Source: CAZKSN01 sp964555585
GTDB taxonomy: Bacteria > Bacillota_I > Bacilli_A > RF39 > UBA660
Direction: 5' to 3'
DNA: 64,000 nt
Assembly: GCA_964555585.1 (NCBI GenBank)
Contig: CAZKSN010000004.1
Span: 22,874-86,873 of the forward strand
Shown: in pieces, positions 26,291 to 34,776 of the stretch
Layout of the letters: each line of letters opens with the position of its first letter
How positions within the stretch are numbered: position 1 is the first letter of the stretch
Position numbers and translations under genes: made by a program
Notes under the pieces: model-generated
Database searches by the model: none
The model's input: only the letters and a program-made list of their open reading frames with translations
What the model was told of the DNA's origin: nothing

Positions 26291-27922
26291 TTATTTAATA
26301 CTTACACTTTCTTCCCCAAAAAGACTAATTGCTGATGATTCTATTTCTGATATTTCAACTTTATTAACATTGTGAACTATATCAATTTTTTCCTCTATTA
26401 TCTGATAATTTACTCCATTTTTTTTATTCTCAATATATTCTTTTTTAATATCAGACCATTCACTATCAGTTGCTGCTATTAAATTATACTTCTTATTAAA
26501 AACTTTTTCTATTAATTTTTCAATTTGCTTTAAATTGCTATAAAATATATCTATTTGTCCGTTCTTTTTAAATGAAAACATAATATAATCTGGAGAAGCA
26601 ACTACTATTTTACCTTCAAGTAATAACTTGGCAATATTGTTAAATATTTTATCAGAAATATAGTTTTCTATATCCTCATACAAATTTAACAAATTATTTA
26701 ATATGTTTTTATCTGCTAAAGCAAGAACATTATTAATTCTTGTTTTTTTTAATATTTCAATAGCTTCATCATCTATATTATCAATTTTACTTTTTTTAAA
26801 TGATTCAATTTTTTCATCTTTTTTAACTTTTTTATCTTCTTTTGTTTCTATTTTTTCAAACAATGAACATAAATTAATAAAATATATTTCAAAAATAATT
26901 TTTTGATTATTAGACCTTTTTAATTCTGATAATAATTCTGTAATAATTTTACTAATTTGTTTGCATTTGTCATTCTCAATTTTATTATATTTATTTAAAA
27001 ATTGAATATAACTTTCATTAAAATAATTATGAATGTTATTATTTATAGTAATATCTCTAACTAATAGTAATAATCTTTCTGATATAGTATTAAAATTTTT
27101 TCCAGTTTGAAATAATTCATTAATTATATCCAAACCATTGTTTAAATCATTATTTACAATACAATCAAACATTTGTTCTATAACTATGTCACTTACATCT
27201 CCACTTATCAAATATACATCTTCATTTGTTATAGTACTACCTTTAATTGCAGTTATTTGATCAATTAAATTAATTGCATCTCTAAGACCGCCATCACTTA
27301 ATTTGCATATTAATTCTAAAGAATCTTCACTTATTTCCTTATTTTCCTGAACAGATATATAAGATAATCTATTTTTTAAAACAGACGGAACGATTTTTTT
27401 AAAATCAAATCTTTGACATCTAGATATTATAGTTAAAGGAATTTTTTGAACTTCAGTTGTTGCTAAAATAAAAATCACATGTGAAGGTGGTTCTTCCAAT
27501 GTTTTTAACAAAGCATTAAATGCACCTGTTGATAACATATGAACTTCATCTATAATATATACTTTATATCTTGCAATTGAAGGCATTAACTTAGCATTAT
27601 TTCTAATTTCTCTTACTTCATCAACACCATTATTACTTGCAGCATCTATTTCTATTATATCAATTGGATTTTCAATTATATTTTTACACATTTCGCAATT
27701 ATTACATACATCTCCATCATTTGGAGATAAACAGTTTACTGCCCTAGCAAAAATCTTGGCAACACTTGTTTTTCCAGTACCTCTAGGACCACTAAATAAG
27801 AAAGCATGCCCTATTTTTTCATTTATAATAGAATTTTTCAAAATTTTTACAATAACATCTTGTCCAACTACATCAGAAAATGTTAATGGTCTATATTTTC
27901 TATATAATGCTGTATAACTCAT
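26291..27922 (-). CDS. dnaX: DNA polymerase III subunit gamma/tau
   Basis: Clamp-loader motor of 543 residues. Walker A GPRGTGKTS is at about 45-53, the zinc module CLSPNDGDVCNNCEMC at about 64-79, Walker B with IIDEVHML near 117, and the SRC motif near 165. The C-terminal third is the tau-like region that binds the polymerase. The ATG at 27922 is preceded by GGGGTGA; the GTG nine bases farther lies in that site. I see no strong slippage signal for a separate gamma product. Confidence 0.96.
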   Translation of the reverse strand: MSYTALYRKYRPLTFSDVVGQDVIVKILKNSIINEKIGHAFLFSGPRGTGKTSVAKIFARAVNCLSPNDGDVCNNCEMCKNIIENPIDIIEIDAASNNGVDEVREIRNNAKLMPSIARYKVYIIDEVHMLSTGAFNALLKTLEEPPSHVIFILATTEVQKIPLTIISRCQRFDFKKIVPSVLKNRLSYISVQENKEISEDSLELICKLSDGGLRDAINLIDQITAIKGSTITNEDVYLISGDVSDIVIEQMFDCIVNNDLNNGLDIINELFQTGKNFNTISERLLLLVRDITINNNIHNYFNESYIQFLNKYNKIENDKCKQISKIITELLSELKRSNNQKIIFEIYFINLCSLFEKIETKEDKKVKKDEKIESFKKSKIDNIDDEAIEILKKTRINNVLALADKNILNNLLNLYEDIENYISDKIFNNIAKLLLEGKIVVASPDYIMFSFKKNGQIDIFYSNLKQIEKLIEKVFNKKYNLIAATDSEWSDIKKEYIENKKNGVNYQIIEEKIDIVHNVNKVEISEIESSAISLFGEESVSIK

Positions 27923-27973
27923 AAATATCACCCCATTAATTAAATTATAACACTCTATTTAAAATTAATATAG

Positions 27974-28378
27974 TTATCTTTTATTTTTAAAAAAATCTGA
28001 TAGAATCTTACTATATTCAGTTTCATATTGATCATTAAACTTCAATAATTCCACTTTATTTTCTACTGTTTTATTATTTTCAGTTAAATAATAAATTTTT
28101 TTAATTCTTGAGGCTTTTATTACTTCCATGCACATATCACATGGTTTTAATGTGACATACATTATACAATCATTTAATCTCCAATTTTTAAGTTTTTTAG
28201 CAGCTTTTTGAATAACTTCTATTTCAGCATGCCAAAGTACATTGTTTTTAATATTTCTTTTATTGTAAGCTTTAGATATTATTTTGTTCTTATATACTAT
28301 TATTGCTCCTACTGGAACTTCATCATTTTTTTGTGCTTTCTTCACTAATTTTTTTATTTCATTTATTATATTTTCCAT
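27974..28378 (-). CDS. tadA: tRNA-specific adenosine deaminase TadA
   Basis: Zinc deaminase converting A34 to inosine in tRNA-Arg(ACG). The metal site HAEIE is at about 51-55 and PCDMCM at about 81-86. The protein has 134 residues, slightly short of the usual 150-160. It lies just downstream of the SRP RNA gene and upstream of dnaX, the neighbourhood seen in Bacillus. Confidence 0.95.
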   Translation of the reverse strand: MENIINEIKKLVKKAQKNDEVPVGAIIVYKNKIISKAYNKRNIKNNVLWHAEIEVIQKAAKKLKNWRLNDCIMYVTLKPCDMCMEVIKASRIKKIYYLTENNKTVENKVELLKFNDQYETEYSKILSDFFKNKR

Positions 28379-28391
28379 ATTATATCCTTAT

Positions 28392-28470
28392 AAAAAGGTG
28401 CACACATATAATTAATGTTAAGGCTGCTGTTTTCCAACTCTGACCTGATTCCATGTTATATGTTGCACCT
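28392..28470 (-). ncRNA. ffs: Signal recognition particle RNA, short (4.5S) type
   Basis: On the minus strand the RNA has GGTCAGA, a GTT-GGAA-AAC tetraloop stem and AGCAGCC, which is the conserved SRP core (the symmetric loop and GGAA tetraloop that bind Ffh). The ends pair: GGTGCA at the 5' side with TGCACC at the 3' side, then T5. It is about 79 bases, so the Alu domain found in Bacillus (about 270 bases) is absent. A perfect promoter precedes it. Its place beside tadA and dnaX matches Bacillus scr. Confidence 0.92.
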
Positions 28471-28476
28471 ATATAA

Positions 28477-28505
28477 ATTATATTATAATACTTTATTATT
28501 GTAAA
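28477..28505 (-). promoter_or_regulatory. Sigma-A promoter of the SRP RNA gene
   Basis: Reading leftward: TTTACA (28505-28500), 17-base spacer, TATAAT (28482-28477), with a start at 28469-28470, exactly at the first base of the SRP stem. Confidence 0.85.
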
Positions 28506-28518
28506 TTAATTCTATTAA

Positions 28519-28534
28519 TGTTTCACGTGAAACA
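28519..28534. promoter_or_regulatory. parS centromere site
   Basis: TGTTTCACGTGAAACA, a perfect 16-bp match to the ParB binding site of Firmicutes. The palindrome extends to 24 bp with TTAA on both sides (28515-28538). About 9 kb from the origin. Confidence 0.95.
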
Positions 28535-28560
28535 TTAAATTTATATATAAACTAGTTAAA

Positions 28561-28582
28561 AATTATTTCCCGGGAAATAATT
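28561..28582. promoter_or_regulatory. Noc-binding site (NBS) palindrome
   Basis: Core ATTTCCCGGGAAAT at 28565-28578 within a 22-bp palindrome identical to the one at 22769-22790. It lies between two parS-type sites. Confidence 0.88.
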
Positions 28583-28618
28583 TTATAAAAAAAATAATGT
28601 TCCACGTGGAACATTATT
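28583..28618 (-). terminator. gyrA terminator containing a parS variant
   Basis: TGTTCCACGTGGAACA at 28598-28613 is a symmetric parS variant, the form used in pseudomonads. The palindrome runs 26 bp (28593-28618), starts in the gyrA stop region, and on the minus strand is followed by eight T. It can be both an intrinsic terminator and a ParB site. Confidence 0.75.
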
Positions 28619-31091
28619 TAATATTTTCTTCTGCTGTTTCATATGAAGCAGCTTCGTCATCTTTATTTATAACAGATATTGATGAAACTAAATTATTTTC
28701 TTTTAAATTTATTAATCTAACTCCCTGGGTAACTCTTCCCATTTCAGATATATTATCAATATCTAATCTAATAATGATTCCATTGTTAGTGATTATCATT
28801 AAATCTGAACTTTCATTTATTGATTTAAATCCTACTATATTTCCATTCTTAGATGTGACGTTTAAAGTTTTTACTCCTTTACTTCCTCGTTTGGTTTCTC
28901 TGTATTCTTCAACTTTGGTTTTTTTACCATATCCTTTTTCAGTTACAACCAATATCAAACTGTTATCTTCAGAAATTTCAGCTCCTACGCAGATATTTTC
29001 ACCTAAGTTGATTCCTCTAACTCCAGAAGCGGTTCTTCCCATTATTCTTACTTCAGTTTCATTAAATCTAACCATTCTTCCGTTTGAAGAACACATCAGT
29101 ATGTGATTATCACCTGTTGTTTTCTTGACTGAAATTAATTCATCATCCTCTTTTAAAGTAATAGCAATCTTTCCACTTTGTCTAATATTATCAAATTCTA
29201 CAATTTCAGTTCTTTTTACAACACCTTTTTTAGTTGCAAATAACAAACATTTGTACTTATTATCTTTTTCAATTTTTACAACCGTATTAATATTTTCATC
29301 TTTATCAATTTGGAGAAGATTTACTAAAGGAATTCCCTTTGCAGTTCTAGAAAATTCAGGAATTTCATATCCTTTTAATCTATATACTTTTCCTTTATTT
29401 GAAAAGAACAAAATATAATCATGTGTAGTTAAACTAACTAATTTATCAACAAAATCTTCCTCATTGATAGACATACCTTTTATTCCAACTCCACCCCTAT
29501 TTTGAGTTTTATATGTATCACTTGAAATTCTCTTTATATAATTATTGTTTGTTATAGTAATAACAATCTTTTCCTCAGGAATTAAGGATTCATCTTCAAT
29601 ATATTCAACAGAAGTCATATCAATGTCAGTTCTTCTTTCATCACCATATTTTTCCTTAATTTCATTTAATTCATTTTTTATAATTTCAAGCACTTTTTGA
29701 GGATCGCCTAAAATATTTTTCAATTCTAAAATAAATTTTAATAATCTGTCCAATTCCTCTTCTATTTTTTCTCTTTCTAGTCCTGTTAATCTTCTTAATT
29801 TCATTTCAAGAATTGCTTCTGATTGAACTTCAGTTAAATTAAATCTAGAAATCAATCCTTCTTTAGCTTCTAAATCACTTTTTGCTGTTTTTATCAATTT
29901 AATAATTTCATCAATGTTATCTAAAGCAATTTTTAATCCTTCTAATATGTGAGCTTGTTTTTCTGCTTTTTCTAAATCAAATTTAGTTCTTCTGATTATT
30001 ACAAGTTTCTGATATTCAATATAATTTACTAATATTTCTTTTAAACTTAATATTTTCGGCTGCCCATCAACCAAAGCCAACATATTTATGCCAAATGAAG
30101 ATTGCAATGCAGTATGTTTATATAAATTGTTTAAAATAACATTGGCATTAGCCTCTTTTTTTACATCAATAACTATTCTTAAACCTTTTTCTAATGAAGT
30201 TTCATCCACAATATTTGAAATTCCATCTATTACTTTATCTTTTACTAAATTTGCAATTTTCACTATTAAATTAGATTTATTGATTTGATATGGAATTTCA
30301 GTTACAACTATTGATTGTTTACCAGTTTTACTTTCTTCAATTGAAGCCTTTGCTCTTAAGTATATGATTCCTTTTCCGGTTTCATAAGCTTTTTTAATTC
30401 CACTATTACCTAAAATTAAAGCTCCGGTTGGAAAATCAGGTCCTTTAATATATTGCATTAATTCAATTATATCAATGTTTGGATTATCAATGCATGCGAT
30501 ACAGCCATTTATGGTTTCACTTAAATTATGAGGAGGTATATTAGTGGCCATTCCTACTGCAATACCTACACTACCATTAACTAATAAATTTGGAAATCTA
30601 GAAGGTAAAACTACTGGTTCAGTTTCTTCTCCATCAAAGTTTGGAGCAAAATCAACTGTATCTTTATTAATATCCTTTACCATTTCCATAGATATTTTAC
30701 TCATTCTAGCTTCTGTATAACGCATTGCTGCTGCTCCATCTCCGTCAATAGAACCAAAATTTCCATGTCCATCAACTAGAATATATCTGTAGTTGAAATC
30801 CTGTGACATTCTTACTAAGGCATCATAAACCGATGAATCACCGTGTGGATGATATTTACCAATAATATCACCGACGATTCTTGCGCTTTTCTTATATGGT
30901 GCTCCTGAAGTCATACCTAAAGTATTCATAGCATATAAAATTCTTCTATGAACTGGTTTTAATCCATCCCTAACATCTGGTAAAGCTCTTGATACAATAA
31001 CACTCATGGAATAATCTACAAATGAATTTTTCATTTCATTATATATGCTTACATCATTTATCTTATCTTTTATTTCATTTTCTGTATTCAT
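28614..31091 (-). CDS. gyrA: DNA gyrase subunit A
   Basis: Cutting and rejoining subunit of gyrase, 825 residues. The catalytic Tyr is in AAMRYTEARM near 124, the quinolone region reads HPHGDSSVYDALV with the Ser commonly mutated in resistance still present, and the GyrA-box Q-type motif TQNRGGVGIKGM near 530 starts the beta-pinwheel domain that wraps DNA. It follows gyrB by 9 bases. Its stop codon lies at the edge of the parS-variant hairpin. Confidence 0.98.
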   Translation of the reverse strand: MNTENEIKDKINDVSIYNEMKNSFVDYSMSVIVSRALPDVRDGLKPVHRRILYAMNTLGMTSGAPYKKSARIVGDIIGKYHPHGDSSVYDALVRMSQDFNYRYILVDGHGNFGSIDGDGAAAMRYTEARMSKISMEMVKDINKDTVDFAPNFDGEETEPVVLPSRFPNLLVNGSVGIAVGMATNIPPHNLSETINGCIACIDNPNIDIIELMQYIKGPDFPTGALILGNSGIKKAYETGKGIIYLRAKASIEESKTGKQSIVVTEIPYQINKSNLIVKIANLVKDKVIDGISNIVDETSLEKGLRIVIDVKKEANANVILNNLYKHTALQSSFGINMLALVDGQPKILSLKEILVNYIEYQKLVIIRRTKFDLEKAEKQAHILEGLKIALDNIDEIIKLIKTAKSDLEAKEGLISRFNLTEVQSEAILEMKLRRLTGLEREKIEEELDRLLKFILELKNILGDPQKVLEIIKNELNEIKEKYGDERRTDIDMTSVEYIEDESLIPEEKIVITITNNNYIKRISSDTYKTQNRGGVGIKGMSINEEDFVDKLVSLTTHDYILFFSNKGKVYRLKGYEIPEFSRTAKGIPLVNLLQIDKDENINTVVKIEKDNKYKCLLFATKKGVVKRTEIVEFDNIRQSGKIAITLKEDDELISVKKTTGDNHILMCSSNGRMVRFNETEVRIMGRTASGVRGINLGENICVGAEISEDNSLILVVTEKGYGKKTKVEEYRETKRGSKGVKTLNVTSKNGNIVGFKSINESSDLMIITNNGIIIRLDIDNISEMGRVTQGVRLINLKENNLVSSISVINKDDEAASYETAEENIK

Positions 31092-31100
31092 TTTAACCTC

Positions 31101-33015
31101 CTATATATCAAGATTTTGAACATATGGTGCATTTTCTTCAATAAACAATCTTCTAGGTTCAACTTCTTCTCCCATAAGTATTTCAAAGATTTCGTCTGCT
31201 TTTATCGCATCTTCAATTGTTACTTTCATTAATGTTCTGAAATCAATATTCATAGTGGTATTGCTTAACTCATCTGGATCCATCTCTCCAAGACCTTTAT
31301 TTCTGCTTATTTGATATTTAGCATTTTCAGGTATTGTTTTTAATAATTCATCTAATTCTTTTGNNNNNNNNNNCCCAATACGTATTTTTTCCATGCAATA
31401 TTTTAAATAATGGTGGTTGTGCAATAAAAATATTGCCACCTTCAATAAGAGGTTTAAAAAATCTATAGAAAAAAGTCAATAATAATGTTCTTATGTGTGC
31501 TCCGTCTACATCCGCATCTGTCATAATTATTATTTTATGATACCTGAGCTTTTCAACATCAAATTCATCACCAATACCTGTTCCAATAGCGGTTATTAAA
31601 CTTCTAATTTCATCATTTGCAAATATTTTATCAATTCTTGCCTTTTCTACATTTAATATTTTTCCTTTTAAAGGTAGTATAGCTTGAGTCCTGCTGTTTC
31701 TTCCAAGTTTTGCTGAACCTCCGGCTGAATCACCCTCCACTAGAAATAATTCTGATATTACTGCATCCCTACTTGAACAATCTGCTAACTTTCCAGGTAA
31801 AGAAGATACTTCTAGAGCACTTTTTCTTCTGGTTAATTCTCTCGCTTTTTTAGCGGCTATTCTAGCTCTAGAAGCTGTCATACATTTATCAATAATTATT
31901 TTAGCCTGATCCGGATTTTCTAATAAAAACTTTTCAAAACCATCAGAAAAAATACTGTTTGCTATTTTTTTTACTTCAATATTTCCAAGTTTTGTTTTAG
32001 TTTGACCTTCAAACTGTGGATTTGGATGCTTACAAGATATTATCATCGTAAGTCCTTCTTTAATATCTTCAATGGTTAAAGAATCTTCATCTTGTTTAAT
32101 GTATTTCTGATTTTTTGCATAATTATTTATTACTCTGGAAAGTGCATTTTTCACACCTTCTTCATGCGTTCCACCCTCAATTGTATGAATATTATTTGTA
32201 TAAGAATAGATATTTGAATTATATGTCTCATTATATTGCAATGCTACTTCAATCTCAACATCTCCTTCATTATTTTCTACATATACAATTGATTCATGTA
32301 TTGGATTCTTATTTTTATTTAACATCCTAACATATTCAATAATTCCGCCATTAAATAAAAATTCTTCTTTACGATTATCTCTTAAATCTATTAATACTAT
32401 TCTTAAACCTTTATTTAAAAATGCTAATTCTCTTGCTCTTTGCTTTATTGTATCAAAATTATAAGTGGTAGTTTCCTCAAAAATTTTTGGATCTGGCAAA
32501 AATGAAACAGTAGATCCAGTTTTATTATTATCACATTCTTCAATGATCTTTAAACTTTCAACTGGTTTTCCACCATTTTCAAATCTCTGATAAAACACTT
32601 TTCCATTTTGATATATTTTTACTTCAAGCCAACTACTTAAAGCGTTTACAACACTTGCACCTACGCCATGAAGACCTCCACTGACCTTATAACCTTTTCC
32701 ACCAAACTTTCCTCCAGCATGTAATAAAGTAAATATTGTTTCTACTGTTGAAATACCGGTTTTAGGATGAATTCCAGTTGGAATTCCTCTTCCATCATCT
32801 TTTACTGTTATACTGTTATCTGTATTAATAACAATTTCTATATCATCACAATAACCTGCTAAAGCTTCATCTACAGCATTATCAACAATTTCCCATACTA
32901 AATGATTAAGCCCTCTCTCTCCAGTGGTACCAATATACATCCCCGGTCTTTTTCTAACTGCCTCTAACCCTTCTAAAACTTGTATATCTTCTACTCCATA
33001 GTTATTTTCACTCAT
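31101..33015 (-). CDS. gyrB: DNA gyrase subunit B, interrupted by a 10-N assembly gap
   Basis: ATPase subunit of gyrase. The GHKL ATP site shows EIVDNAVDEAL, DDGRGIPTG and GLHGVGASVVNAL; the Toprim metal motifs EGDSAGGSAK and DADVDGAHI follow. The reading frame stops making sense at the N-run (31364-31373), between HGKNTYW and KELDELL, and resumes one frame off. Other GyrB proteins have 8 residues between the GK and KEL anchors, which predicts about 9 missing bases rather than 10. So this is an assembly artefact, not a broken gene. It overlaps recF by 8 bases. Confidence 0.96.
31364..31373. other. Assembly gap (10 N) inside gyrB
   Basis: Ten N. Taken literally they shift the gyrB frame; a multiple of three restores it. 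Likely a fixed-size placeholder joining two contigs. Confidence 0.98.
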
Positions 33016-34099
33016 ATATATTCACCTTATCCTTCAATTCTATTATTTTTGATTTTTTTAATAAATTATTATCAATATTATTTAAATCTGTTGTAGTTAT
33101 AAATACTTGTACTTTTTTATTTAAGAATTCTATAACTTTATTCTGATTAATATTATCAAGCTCACTAAATAAGTCATCTAAAAGTAAAATGGGATTAATA
33201 TTATATTTTTTTATAAATATTTCTAACTCTGAAAGTTTCATAGAAAGCATTATTAGTTTCTGAATACCCTGTGAAGAATACTCCCTTGAATTCTTGTCAT
33301 TATGTAAGAATATAATATCGTCTCTATGCACTCCAGTACTTGTAATTCCTAAAATTATTTCTTTATTTCTGTTAGATTTTAACAATTTTATTGCTTCTCT
33401 TTTATTTAAATCATCAAAGTCACTAATATAGTTAATTTTAATATTTTCAGTTGGCATAAATTTTTTAAATTTTTTATTTATGAATTTATTAATATCGTTT
33501 ATATAATTTCTTCTGGATAAACAAATATCTAATCCTAAATCAGCTATCTTTTCATCCAGTACATCTATATAATTTAAATCTAAATTTTTATTTAAATATA
33601 ATTTCTTTAAATAATCATTCTTATTTTTTATCAAAATATTATAATTATTTAACTTTTTTATATAGCTTTTATCAATCTGAGATATTTCAATGTTCAAATA
33701 GCTTCTTCTTGTCATAGGAGATTCTTTTAATATTTTTAATTCATCCGGAGAAAACAATATCACTCTATATTGAAATATATATTCACTTAACTTTTTTTTA
33801 ATATTTCCATTTATTTTAGTTTTTTTACCAGTATTATTTAAAATTATTTCTAATTTTTTAGTTTTGTTTGATTCCTCCAATCTTATTTTTACTTTTAAAA
33901 ATTCCTCATTAGTTTTTATAAGTACATCTTCTGAACTACTTCTAAAACTTTTTGTTAAACTGCCAAAATAAATAGATTCCAATATACTGGTTTTACCTAT
34001 ACTATTTTTACCTATAATTACATTTATTTTTTTAAAATTATTAAATTTTATTTTTGAATAATTTCTAAAATTAACTAGTTCTAGATTAGTAACATTCAT
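33008..34099 (-). CDS. recF: DNA replication and repair protein RecF
   Basis: SMC-like ABC ATPase that loads RecA at gaps with RecO and RecR. Walker A GKNSIGKTS is at about 30-38, the signature EYSSQGIQKL near 280, and LLLDDLFSELD (Walker B) near 316. Length is 363 residues. It follows the comK-like gene and precedes gyrB with an 8-base overlap. In Bacillus an S4-domain gene lies between dnaN and recF; here that gene is absent. Confidence 0.97.
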   Translation of the reverse strand: MNVTNLELVNFRNYSKIKFNNFKKINVIIGKNSIGKTSILESIYFGSLTKSFRSSSEDVLIKTNEEFLKVKIRLEESNKTKKLEIILNNTGKKTKINGNIKKKLSEYIFQYRVILFSPDELKILKESPMTRRSYLNIEISQIDKSYIKKLNNYNILIKNKNDYLKKLYLNKNLDLNYIDVLDEKIADLGLDICLSRRNYINDINKFINKKFKKFMPTENIKINYISDFDDLNKREAIKLLKSNRNKEIILGITSTGVHRDDIIFLHNDKNSREYSSQGIQKLIMLSMKLSELEIFIKKYNINPILLLDDLFSELDNINQNKVIEFLNKKVQVFITTTDLNNIDNNLLKKSKIIELKDKVNIYE

Positions 34100-34131
34100 T
34101 TTAAAACCTCATATACCCCCAATAAATTAAA

Positions 34132-34163
34132 TAATAGGTATACATGTACTCCTATACCTATTA
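34132..34163 (-). terminator. Hairpin between the comK-like gene and recF
   Basis: TAATAGGTATA (34132-34142) and TATACCTATTA (34153-34163) form a perfect 11-bp stem with a 10-base loop. On the minus strand it is followed by TTTAATTTATT, a weak T-run, so it may be a partial terminator or an mRNA-processing site that lowers recF-gyrBA readthrough. Confidence 0.5.
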
Positions 34164-34195
34164 ATAATTATACCATAAAAATAAGAATATTTATA

Positions 34196-34660
34196 TTAAT
34201 TTTTCATATTTTTATTTATTCTTTCACTTAATACTACTTGCAATCTTGTAGCTCTTAATATTTGATTTGTTAAAGAGCCAATAGACATATCTAATTCTAT
34301 TTTTTCTCCTGATTTAAATTCAATTATAGATGAATTTCTTTCTAAATTTGAATAATATTTTTTTATATTATTTAATGAGATCCAATTGCAGTCTTTTCTT
34401 AATGGAGAAGTTGTAGGAAAAAATATTAATTTTGTTGTTTCTTCTATTATTATTGGAGATTTATGAGTAATACCAATTAATTCTTTAGTTCCTTTTTGTC
34501 TTCCTAAATATGAACTACCAAAATATTTACAACTATAATCAACAACACTATAACTATTTTCTTCAATTACATATTCATTGGCAATTTCAATTATTTTACT
34601 TTTTTTATTTTCAATTGAGAGAATTGCTAAAGTATTATTATTTATTTCATAATCCATCAT
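34196..34660 (-). CDS. ComK-like competence transcription factor
   Basis: A 154-residue protein matching the ComK family: VVDYSCKYFGSSYLGRQKGT, then ITHKSPIIIEE, LIFFPTTSPLRKDCNWISL and a SIGSLTNQILRA segment. These follow the blocks of Bacillus ComK (FGSSY, HKPPI, FPT-S-R--C-WIS) in order and spacing. ComK activates DNA-uptake genes. Two ATGs are possible (34660 or 34657); AGGAGG is better spaced for 34657. The C-terminus is about 35 residues shorter than in Bacillus ComK. A TATACT -10-like element precedes it, so it probably drives its own transcript into recF and gyrBA. Confidence 0.85.
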   Translation of the reverse strand: MMDYEINNNTLAILSIENKKSKIIEIANEYVIEENSYSVVDYSCKYFGSSYLGRQKGTKELIGITHKSPIIIEETTKLIFFPTTSPLRKDCNWISLNNIKKYYSNLERNSSIIEFKSGEKIELDMSIGSLTNQILRATRLQVVLSERINKNMKN

Positions 34661-34741
34661 TACACCTCCTTTTCTTTAAAATTTAAGAAGTATAATAACA
34701 TAATTAAAAGTCGAAATTTTTGTTATTTTGTCGGAAATTAA

Positions 34742-34776
34742 AGAAAAAAAATAAATAGTATTTATAACTATTTATT
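34742..34776 (-). terminator. Terminator of dnaN
   Basis: AATAAATAGT (34750-34759) pairs with ACTATTTATT (34767-34776), 10 bp with a 7-base loop; the minus strand continues into about eight T. The dnaN stop lies at its edge. Confidence 0.8.

Noticed and set aside
26291..27922. Programmed frameshift in dnaX giving a gamma product
   Set aside because: Runs of A are frequent in this genome and I see no A-run with a following stem at the right place and frame.
34661..34741. ComK box (AAAA-N5-TTTT pair) upstream of the comK-like gene
   Set aside because: A-runs and T-runs are present but the spacing does not match, and such runs are common in this AT-rich sequence.
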